A program made the position numbers and the translations under genes. From positions 1 through 5,795 of the forward strand of contig JASHRK010000388.1 in assembly GCA_030037405.1 (NCBI GenBank): DNA of 5,795 nucleotides. Direction: 5' to 3'. Of this stretch, positions 1 to 4,997 are shown one piece after another (position 1 is the stretch's first letter; each line of letters opens with the position of its first letter). The notes under the pieces were generated by a model that was given only the letters and a program-made list of their open reading frames with translations, searched no databases and was not told where the DNA came from. The stretch comes from Acidimicrobiales bacterium (GTDB lineage Bacteria; Actinomycetota; Acidimicrobiia; Acidimicrobiales; Bog-793).

Positions 1-1127
1 GCACTGCTGTCTACCTCGCCGAGTGCAGGTCCCTTCGGATAGGCGTGCGCTGCCCGGACATAAACGCCTCGGCCGCCAACTTCATGACGCTTCCAGGAGA
101 CGAGGCGGGCGCCATGGGAACGATCGTCTTCGGCCTCTCAGCCATAAGAAACGTCGGCTCTGCGATAGTCGACCTCATCGTCCAGGAACGGGAGACGAAC
201 GGCCCCTTCAGCGACTTCTACGACTTCTGCCTGCGCGTCGACCCGAGCGTCCTCAACAAGAGGGCCGTTGAGTCCCTTGTAAAAGCTGGGGCTTTCGACT
301 CCCTCGGCCACCCCCGCCAAGGGCTCTGCCTCGTCGCCGAGGAGATCATCGACAGGACCCTTATGCGGCGCCGGGAGAAGGAGCAGGGCATCGCAACCCT
401 CTTCTCCACCCTCGAGCCCGCAGAGGGCGAGGACGCGCTCTCCTACGACGACACGAGGGTGCCCATCCCCGACTGCGAGTTCGAGAAGACCGAGCGCTTG
501 AGCTCCGAGAAGGAGATGCTCGGGCTCTACGTCTCCGACCATCCCCTCCTCGGGATCGAGCATGCCCTTGGCCGGCTGACCGAGCAGAGCGTGCGCGAGG
601 TCCTCGACTCCCCGCCCGCCGGCGCCTCCGCCGACGTGACGGCGAGCGGGCTCGTGACGACGGGCGGGATCGTGACGAGCCTCGTACGGCGCTACACGCG
701 GCGGGGAGAGCTGATGGCGACCTTCACCCTCGAAGACCTCGAGGCCGCCATCGAGGTCTTCGTCTTCCCGAAGACGATGCAGGAGTACGGGGGCCTCCTC
801 GAGCAGGACGCAGTCGTCGTGATCCGCGGGCGGACCGACAACCGCGACGAGCAGGTGAAGCTCGTCGCCATGGAGATCCGGCGGCCCGAGCTCGCCCCGG
901 CCGCCGACGGCGCCCCAATCGTCGTCACGCTGCCACTGCATCGCCTCACCGACTCCATGGTCGGCCAGCTGAGAGAGCTGGTCGCCGACCACCCGGGCGA
1001 GACCGCTCTCCACGTGCGGGTGGGCGACAAGGAGCTCCGGCTCGCCTCCCAGTTCAACGTGAACGCCCGGGGTGGCATCGTCGGGGCGCTCAAGGAGCTG
1101 CTCGGGCCGAACGCCGTCGCCTACTGA
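1..1127 (+). CDS. dnaE: DNA polymerase III subunit alpha, C-terminal part (5' end outside window)
   Basis: This is the carboxy-terminal portion of the replicative DNA polymerase III alpha subunit, which copies the chromosome as part of the cytoplasmic holoenzyme. The frame is open from base 3 to the TGA at 1125-1127 (374 residues) with no start inside the window, so the palm, fingers and PHP domain lie upstream. It opens with YLAECRSLRIGVRCPDIN, the stretch before the tandem helix-hairpin-helix region in DnaE. The HhH region itself follows (GLSAIRNVGSAIV, about 132-170, then the conserved KRAVESLVKAGAFDSLG, about 261-310). The SSEKEMLGLYVSDHPL block lies near 500-545 and the OB-fold (GIVTSLVRRYTRRGELMATFTLED through VVIRGRTDN) near 666-850. 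A 3' tail of roughly 250 bases encodes the tau-binding-type C-terminal domain. Overall it looks like DnaE1 rather than DnaE2/ImuC, mainly from the intact C-terminal tail. The internal clamp-binding pentapeptide position reads IATLF (390-404) without the usual Gln. It converges with the Lrp-type gene across a 67-bp gap that shows no clear terminator. Confidence 0.93.
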   Translation, partial: TAVYLAECRSLRIGVRCPDINASAANFMTLPGDEAGAMGTIVFGLSAIRNVGSAIVDLIVQERETNGPFSDFYDFCLRVDPSVLNKRAVESLVKAGAFDSLGHPRQGLCLVAEEIIDRTLMRRREKEQGIATLFSTLEPAEGEDALSYDDTRVPIPDCEFEKTERLSSEKEMLGLYVSDHPLLGIEHALGRLTEQSVREVLDSPPAGASADVTASGLVTTGGIVTSLVRRYTRRGELMATFTLEDLEAAIEVFVFPKTMQEYGGLLEQDAVVVIRGRTDNRDEQVKLVAMEIRRPELAPAADGAPIVVTLPLHRLTDSMVGQLRELVADHPGETALHVRVGDKELRLASQFNVNARGGIVGALKELLGPNAVAY

Positions 1128-1194
1128 GCGACGTCACAAACTCGCTGTTCGTGGGCACTCACGCGGCCCTCGATGGCTGTCACACCTTATGGGA

Positions 1195-1689
1195 TCACCG
1201 CCGCCCAACTACCTGGTCCACAAGGGGCGCGTCGTAGGGCGGGTCCCGCCGTCTCGTTCCGAGCACGACGAGAGTCTTCGTCCCTGTGACACGGCCGCTC
1301 TGGCGCAAGAGGTCGATCACGCGTTTCAGGTCACCCACGTCCTGTACTCGGACAAAAGCGAGAGCATCTGGATCTCCGGCAATCGTATAGACGGCCTCTA
1401 CCTCCGGAAGACCTGCTCCGATCGTGGCGATCTCGTCGACGTTGGTGTCGCCAGCGAAACGGAGCTCCACGAAGGCCGCTAACGGCTGCCCCAGCTTGGC
1501 GTGGTCGACCACCGTCGTGTAGCCGGCGATCACTCGGGATGCCTCGAGCCGGTCGATGCGCCGCTTCACGGCGGGGGCGGAGAGCTTCACACGCTCTCCG
1601 ATGTCCGACAACGTACGGCGAGCGTCTTCGCGCAGCAATTCGACGATCTGACGGTCACACTGATCGGGTTCGAAGCTCCTCACGCGCAA
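1195..1689 (-). CDS. Lrp/AsnC family transcriptional regulator
   Basis: This is a 164-residue protein of normal Lrp/AsnC length, a DNA-binding regulator that usually forms dimers and octamers and senses amino acids or related ligands. The N-terminal winged helix-turn-helix spans about residues 9-60, with DRQIVELLREDARRTLSDIGERV followed by the recognition helix LSAPAVKRRIDRLEASRVIAGYT. The RAM ligand-binding and oligomerisation domain follows at about 70-150 (PLAAFVELRFAG; EVEAVYTIAGDPDALAFVRVQDVGDLKRVIDLL; GTKTLVVLG). The longest start is TTG at 1689-1687. GTG at 1683-1681 is an alternative two codons in. Neither has a Shine-Dalgarno sequence, but a TATGAT box ends 8 nt before the TTG, which fits a leaderless mRNA. 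The only ATG nearby (1702-1700) is out of frame. The gene diverges from the AceE-like enzyme gene across 105 bp, the usual arrangement for an Lrp regulator controlling its neighbour and itself. The ligand is not deducible from the sequence. Confidence 0.93.
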   Translation of the reverse strand: MRVRSFEPDQCDRQIVELLREDARRTLSDIGERVKLSAPAVKRRIDRLEASRVIAGYTTVVDHAKLGQPLAAFVELRFAGDTNVDEIATIGAGLPEVEAVYTIAGDPDALAFVRVQDVGDLKRVIDLLRQSGRVTGTKTLVVLGTRRRDPPYDAPLVDQVVGRR

Positions 1690-1697
1690 GATTCTAA

Positions 1698-1703
1698 ATC
1701 ATA
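1698..1703 (-). promoter_or_regulatory. Candidate -10 box of the Lrp/AsnC gene
   Basis: TATGAT read on the minus strand differs from the sigma-70-type consensus at one position. It ends 8 nt upstream of the TTG start, so transcription would begin at or within a base or two of the start codon. No convincing -35 element is seen at 16-19 nt spacing. The call rests on position and local A/T richness in otherwise GC-rich DNA. Confidence 0.45.
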
Positions 1704-1757
1704 ACTGACGTGAGGAAGCGAATCTGACCTGTCGATCTGACTGTTGTCTTTGTTCAC

Positions 1758-1787
1758 TTGCGTGCAATCGGGGCTATCACGTAATTT
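1758..1787 (+). promoter_or_regulatory. Candidate promoter of the AceE-like gene
   Basis: TTGCGT (1758-1763) and TAATTT (1782-1787), separated by 18 bp, form a plausible -35/-10 pair. The -10 element fits the TANNNT form common in actinobacteria. It ends 7 nt before the GTG at 1795, so the transcript would start at or next to the start codon and be leaderless. This agrees with the absence of a purine-rich ribosome-binding site upstream of that codon. Confidence 0.45.
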
Positions 1788-1794
1788 TCGATCT

Positions 1795-4149
1795 GTGACC
1801 AGCACGTCGGTGGCCGTGCCAGCGGGGGTTGGAGCCGACCTCGAGGTGCTCGACTCGATCCAGCGGCGTGTGCTCTGGCTGGCGACGAGCATCATCCACC
1901 ACGCCAACCGGGTCCGGAAGACGCCGTCTGGCCTAAAGGTGGGTGGACACCAAGCCTCCTCAGCCTCGGTCGTGAGCATCATGACGGCCCTCTACTTCGC
2001 CTACCTGCGGGGCGAGGACCGCGTCTCTGTCAAGCCCCATGCAGCCCCGACCCTGCAAGCGATCGAGTACCTGCTCGGCCGACTCGACCGTTGCTACCTC
2101 ACTCAACTGCGGGCCTTCGGCGGCCTGCAGAGCTACCCGAGCCGCACCAAGGATCCCTACCCGGTCGACTTCTCCACGGGTTCGGTCGGCATCGGCGCCA
2201 CGGCCACAGTCTGGAGCAGCCTGGCGCACCGCTACGTCGCCACCCACTTCGACGTGCCCCCGGCGGGGCGAGAAGTGGCTCTCGTCGGGGATGCCGAGCT
2301 CGATGAGGGGGCGATCTGGGAGGCCGTCACCGATCCCATCGTCAGCCATCTTGGTGAGCTCATGTGGATCGTCGACCTCAATCGCCAGTCCCTCGACCGC
2401 GTCACGCCCGAAGTCCCGGCGCACCGGATTACCCGCATGTTCGAGGCGGCCGGCTGGCAGACGATCGTCGTCAAGTACGGGCGCTACCTCCGCGAGCTCT
2501 TCACGAGGCGGGGTGGAGAGGCCCTCGAGGAGCGGATCGACGACATGGAGAACGAGGAGTACCAGCATCTCCTGCGCCTGCCGGCCGGAGAGCTACGAGA
2601 GAACCTCCCAGGGGCTAGCAAGCTACGCGGTCCGATCATCCGTCTTCTTCGCGACCTCGACGACGACGAGCTCCACCGTGCTATCAGGGATCTCGGAGGC
2701 CATGATCTCTCTGATCTTCTGACGGCCATGCAGACAGCAGACGCCGACCGGCAACGTCCCTCGGTCGTCATCGCGTACACCATCAAAGCATGGAGCCTGC
2801 CGACTGAGGGTCACCCGGGCAACCACTCGGCCCTCCTCACGAACGATCAATGGGAGGCGCTCGCATCGACCCTCGGCTGTGATCCCGCCGATCCCTGGGC
2901 GAGCTTCCCACCAACGAGCCGGGAGGCCGAGGTGTGCCGCGAGGCGGCCGAGCGTCTCTCCCGGGCGCATCGAACACCTCGGGCGGTTGCCCCCATGCCG
3001 TCTCAGCTAAGCGGAGTCCACCGTGGCGAGAGCTCGACCCAGCAGACCTTCGGGCGCGTGCTCGTGGACCTGGCGCGAGCCGAGCCGGAGTTGGCTTCGC
3101 GGCTCGTGACCGTGAGCCCGGATGTTGCCTCGTCGACCAACCTTGGCGGGTGGATCAACCGCGTGGGCGTCTGGAACCTTCACCACCACGACGACTGGTT
3201 CGGCGACGACGCCGACACGGTGCTCAAGTGGCGCGAGTCGGCCGCCGGCCAGCACATCGAACTCGGTATCGCCGAGGGCAACCTCGTCGGGCTGTTGAGT
3301 GAGCTTGGGCTCACTTGGGCGCGAGACGGGCAAGCGCTCATCCCGCTTGGGACGTTGTACGACCCCTTCGTCAACCGGGCGCTTGAGCCGTGGTCCTTCG
3401 GGATCTACTCGGGCGCGCGCTCGATCCTCGTGGGCACACCCTCCGGCGTCAGTCTGGCGCCCGAGGGCGGAGCTCACCAGTCGATCGTCACACCATCGAT
3501 CGGCCTCGAGCAGCCGCGATGTATCGCCTGGGAGCCTGCGTTCGGCCAGGACCTCGAATGGATCCTCCTCGATGCGATGAGCCATGTCCTTTCTGAGAAC
3601 GGCAGCTCCGCCTACCTCCGCCTCAGCACGCGGCCGGTCGACCAGGCACTGGCGGCCGTCCCTTCCTCAGAGCGCGAGCAAGCAGAGCGGCGGCGACAGT
3701 GCCTGGCAGGTGGGTACTTGCTCCGCACGGCCGCCCAGGAGGTGCCTGCCGTCACGCTCGTCGGGGTGGGCGCTATCGTGCCCGAGGTTCTGGCGGCCGC
3801 GAGCGAACTCAGTCGCCTCGGAGTTGAGAGCGATGTCGTCTGTATCACTTCGGCCGATCTCGTCTTTCGCGCCATGCAAGCGCGCATGGGCCTGCTTGCC
3901 GAAAGTCCGGCCATCCTGGACGAGCTACTGCCGGAGCGTCGTCGCGCTCCGATGGTCACGGTCATCGACGGTCATCCGCACACGCTGTCGTTTCTTGCCG
4001 GCGTGCGCGGCGTCCGCATTACCTGTCTCGGCGTGAGCGATTTCGGTCAGTCCGGCGACGTCGAGAACCTCTACGCCTTCTTTGGGATCGACACCGAGAC
4101 GATCGTGGGTGCCGCCTTCGACCTGTTCGACGAGGATGCGACTTCGTGA
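1795..4149 (+). CDS. AceE-like (homodimeric type) thiamine-diphosphate 2-oxoacid dehydrogenase E1 / transketolase-superfamily enzyme
   Basis: This is a 784-residue thiamine-diphosphate (ThDP) enzyme in which one chain carries the PP, Pyr and transketolase C-terminal domains, as in AceE. E1 enzymes decarboxylate a 2-oxoacid and pass the acyl group to the lipoyl arm of an E2. The PP domain has the cofactor motif GDAELDEG (165-172) followed 24 residues later by VDLNR (193-197). The AceE-style GGHD (301-304), TIKAW (329-333) and a GHPGNH segment (339-344) follow. The Pyr domain begins at STQQTFGR (414-421), and E494 in GIAEGN is the likely cofactor-activating glutamate. It continues with APEGGAHQSI and AWEPAFGQDLEWIL. 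The C-terminal domain ends with SDFGQSGDVENL, close to the GTDGFGRSDSRENL of AceE. The third residue of the GDG motif is Ala. The protein is about 100 residues shorter than typical AceE. GTG 1795 was chosen because a -10-like box lies 7 nt upstream; GTG 1810 is possible. The divergent Lrp neighbour recalls mdeR-mdeB (2-oxobutyrate E1), but the substrate is unproven. Confidence 0.85.
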   Translation: MTSTSVAVPAGVGADLEVLDSIQRRVLWLATSIIHHANRVRKTPSGLKVGGHQASSASVVSIMTALYFAYLRGEDRVSVKPHAAPTLQAIEYLLGRLDRCYLTQLRAFGGLQSYPSRTKDPYPVDFSTGSVGIGATATVWSSLAHRYVATHFDVPPAGREVALVGDAELDEGAIWEAVTDPIVSHLGELMWIVDLNRQSLDRVTPEVPAHRITRMFEAAGWQTIVVKYGRYLRELFTRRGGEALEERIDDMENEEYQHLLRLPAGELRENLPGASKLRGPIIRLLRDLDDDELHRAIRDLGGHDLSDLLTAMQTADADRQRPSVVIAYTIKAWSLPTEGHPGNHSALLTNDQWEALASTLGCDPADPWASFPPTSREAEVCREAAERLSRAHRTPRAVAPMPSQLSGVHRGESSTQQTFGRVLVDLARAEPELASRLVTVSPDVASSTNLGGWINRVGVWNLHHHDDWFGDDADTVLKWRESAAGQHIELGIAEGNLVGLLSELGLTWARDGQALIPLGTLYDPFVNRALEPWSFGIYSGARSILVGTPSGVSLAPEGGAHQSIVTPSIGLEQPRCIAWEPAFGQDLEWILLDAMSHVLSENGSSAYLRLSTRPVDQALAAVPSSEREQAERRRQCLAGGYLLRTAAQEVPAVTLVGVGAIVPEVLAAASELSRLGVESDVVCITSADLVFRAMQARMGLLAESPAILDELLPERRRAPMVTVIDGHPHTLSFLAGVRGVRITCLGVSDFGQSGDVENLYAFFGIDTETIVGAAFDLFDEDATS

Positions 4150-4202
4150 CCCTCGCCCACTCGCCCGCCGGACTGGCTCGCCTTCGTGCCAGCCGCCACC
4201 TT

Positions 4203-4231
4203 CCGCCTAGTGCAGTGATTCAGTTAGGCGG
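4203..4231 (+). terminator. Hairpin downstream of the AceE-like gene, possible terminator
   Basis: CCGCCTA (4203-4209) and TAGGCGG (4225-4231) form a perfect 7-bp stem, extendable by a G-T pair, around a 13-15 nt loop. It lies 54 nt after the stop codon of the enzyme gene and before the antitoxin promoter, the right place for a terminator. There is no proper T-tract after it (only the short ATTT at 4234-4237), so it would be a non-canonical terminator or simply a stable 3' end. Confidence 0.4.
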
Positions 4232-4259
4232 CGATTTGGTCAGCACTCCGCTGGTGTCC

Positions 4260-4291
4260 TGTAACGTGGGCGTTGGCGTTACATGTAACAT
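4260..4291 (+). promoter_or_regulatory. mazEF operator-promoter with GTTACATGTAAC palindrome
   Basis: A perfect 12-bp palindrome GTTACATGTAAC occupies 4278-4289, and a further half-site TGTAACG starts at 4260. The sequence CGTTAC (4277-4282) pairs as an inverted repeat with GTAACG (4261-4266), so three half-sites of the same word lie within 30 bp. The palindrome overlaps TAACAT (4286-4291), a TANNNT -10 element that ends 6 nt before the antitoxin ATG. This is the expected geometry for autorepression by an antitoxin or toxin-antitoxin complex, and the first half-site falls in the -35 zone. The dyads are directly visible; binding by the MazE-type protein is inferred from position and from how type II modules are generally controlled. 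Confidence 0.65.
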
Positions 4292-4297
4292 TGGGAT

Positions 4298-4534
4298 ATG
4301 AGTAGCGATCCCGGAGCGAGTCGCGATCCGGGAGCATCGGTTCGGGCTCGCGTGCAAGCGCATCGTGCGCGGCTTCGTGCCGAGGGCCTACGACCCGTTC
4401 AAATCTGGGTACCGGACGTACGCGCCCCACAATTCGCCGCGGAAGCGCACCGCCAGAGCAGGTTGGTCGCTGCTTCGCCCATGGCGCGAGACGACCAAGC
4501 CTTCGTCGATGCGCTCACCGCTGAGGAGACTTGA
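4298..4534 (+). CDS. MazE-type antitoxin (DUF3018-like)
   Basis: This small protein of 78 residues would neutralise the MazF toxin encoded directly after it and probably bind its own promoter. The diagnostic block is GLRPVQIWVPDVRAP (residues 30-44), preceded by an Arg-rich helix (RARVQAHRARLRAEG). It is followed by QFAAEAHRQSRLVAASP and an acidic tail (RDDQAFVDALTAEET), the standard layout of the DUF3018 'antitoxin MazE-like' family. The ATG at 4298 has no proper ribosome-binding site; TAACAT ends 6 nt upstream, so the mRNA is probably leaderless. The first 14 residues contain a repeated hexapeptide (SDPGAS, RDPGAS) encoded by an 18-bp tandem repeat, an unusual low-complexity extension before the conserved part. 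The stop codon overlaps the toxin start. The family call is from remembered motif similarity and the toxin context. Confidence 0.85.
   Translation: MSSDPGASRDPGASVRARVQAHRARLRAEGLRPVQIWVPDVRAPQFAAEAHRQSRLVAASPMARDDQAFVDALTAEET
4305..4335 (+). repeat. 18-bp tandem repeat inside the antitoxin 5' end
   Basis: GCGATCCCGGAGC (4305-4317) recurs at 4323-4335 with one mismatch and a period of 18 bp, or six codons, giving the duplicated hexapeptide (S/R)DPGAS. Within it CCCGGA (4310-4315) can pair with TCCGGG (4327-4332), so the start of a leaderless antitoxin message could fold into a hairpin. Confidence 0.7.
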
Positions 4535-4860
4535 GACGAGGCGAGGTCTGGACCGCGGCAGCCGGGTCAGGTTACGCCAGCAAGCCTCGGCCCGTCGTCA
4601 TCGTCCAGGACGACCGGTTCGATGCGACCGACTCGGTCACGATCTGCGCGTTCACGACCGACCCGACCGAAGCACCGCTTTTCCGGATATCCATCGAACC
4701 GAGCGGCCAGAACGGCCTCGACGAGCCGAGCAGCATCATGATCGACAAGCTGACGACAGTGCGGCGCGTGAAGCTGGGAGAACGCATTGGGCGCCTGGCC
4801 GACCAGGACATGGTCCGACTCGACCGTGCCGTCATCGTCTTCCTGGGCCTGGCGGGCTGA
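4531..4860 (+). CDS. mazF: MazF-family endoribonuclease toxin (type II toxin-antitoxin)
   Basis: This 109-residue protein, the normal length of MazF/PemK toxins, would cut mRNA at short specific sequences when free of antitoxin. Family hallmarks are the opening RRGEVW (2-7), KPRPVVIVQDD (18-28) with the likely catalytic Arg20, and FTTDP (41-45). The SSIMIDKLTTVRR segment (67-79) replaces the usual SxVxxDQIRTVD strand. The end reads RIGRLADQDMVRLDRAVIVFLGL. The TTG start shares a TTGA overlap with the antitoxin stop, a sign of translational coupling that keeps toxin yield tied to antitoxin translation. GAGGAG at 4523-4528, inside the antitoxin gene, is a suitable ribosome-binding site although very close to the TTG. 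No other start is available without losing RRGEVW. The RNA cleavage site cannot be predicted. The frame looks intact and the key residues are present, so the toxin is probably active. Confidence 0.93.
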   Translation: MRRGEVWTAAAGSGYASKPRPVVIVQDDRFDATDSVTICAFTTDPTEAPLFRISIEPSGQNGLDEPSSIMIDKLTTVRRVKLGERIGRLADQDMVRLDRAVIVFLGLAG

Positions 4861-4900
4861 CAGGTCGAGCCCGCAGCTCGTGGCCGCAGAACCTGAGCTG
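4861..4900 (+). other. Short overlapping dyads after mazF, weak terminator candidate
   Basis: Immediately after the toxin stop, CGAGC (4866-4870) can pair with GCTCG (4876-4880) and CAGGT (4861-4865) with ACCTG (4891-4895), giving a nested stem. A competing pairing is CAGCTC (4874-4879) with GAGCTG (4895-4900). No T-run follows. The dyads are real, but a role in ending the mazEF transcript is only a possibility. Confidence 0.25.
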
Positions 4901-4957
4901 ATCCGTCGTCCGTATCTGCCCAAATACGACTACAAGCGTGTTAGTCCGTAGTGTGCC

Positions 4958-4991
4958 TATTATAAACACGTATATTTACGATCTAGCGGAG
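4958..4991 (+). promoter_or_regulatory. AT-rich promoter island and ribosome-binding site of the AbiEi-Fic gene
   Basis: This is the most A/T-rich stretch in the window. TATTAT (4958-4963) is a near-consensus -10 box, and TATATT (4971-4976) is a second candidate. CGTA (4969-4972) and TACG (4977-4980) form a small dyad around the second one, and ACTAC (4929-4933) pairs with GTAGT (4948-4952) just upstream. No clear -35 element is seen. GGAG (4988-4991) lies 6 nt before the GTG at 4998 and is a normal ribosome-binding site. This gene therefore appears to have a short 5' leader, unlike the three leaderless-looking genes before it, and is a unit separate from mazEF. Confidence 0.5.
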
Positions 4992-4997
4992 CAGGAC

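Larger units (their letters stand above)
1690..1794. promoter_or_regulatory. Divergent promoter/operator region with repeated ATCTGAC motif
   Basis: This 105-bp region between the Lrp-type gene and the AceE-like gene is visibly A/T-richer than the flanking coding DNA. It holds the heptamer ATCTGAC twice, at 1722-1728 and 1735-1741 (13-bp period). A shorter CTGAC lies at 1705-1709, and a third full copy sits just inside the regulator gene at 1646-1652. The octamer TCGATCTG occurs at 1732-1739 and again at 1788-1795, across the start codon of the enzyme gene. Such spaced repeats are candidates for regulator binding, because Lrp octamers bind several phased sites. However, the motif does not match the published E. 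coli Lrp consensus, and operator function is inference only. Confidence 0.4.

Noticed and set aside
138..1013. Long open frame on the minus strand inside dnaE (291 codons)
   Set aside because: It is fully antisense to well-recognised DnaE sequence. GC-rich codon bias keeps the complementary frame free of stops, and its protein is low-complexity with no recognisable domain.
1072..1482. Plus-strand open frame over the dnaE end and the regulator gene
   Set aside because: It overlaps the dnaE 3' end out of frame and is antisense to the Lrp/AsnC gene; no domain is recognisable.
1744..1794. Longer start (TTG 1744) for the AceE-like enzyme, adding 17 residues
   Set aside because: The added residues cover the likely promoter (TTGCGT and TAATTT), do not resemble the family, and have no ribosome-binding site. 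GTG 1795 fits the -10 spacing better.
1960..2722. Overlapping open frames on both strands inside the AceE-like gene
   Set aside because: Arg/Ser-rich or low-complexity translations that lie over clearly conserved ThDP-domain coding sequence; frame shadows.
4365..4901. Plus-strand open frame across mazE and mazF (178 codons)
   Set aside because: It is out of frame with both recognisable toxin-antitoxin genes, Arg-rich, and has no family signature.
4938..4997. Upstream in-frame GTG (4938) as start of the AbiEi-Fic gene
   Set aside because: It lies before both -10 candidates (TATTAT, TATATT), has no ribosome-binding site and would translate the AT-rich promoter. GTG 4998 has GGAG at 6 nt spacing.
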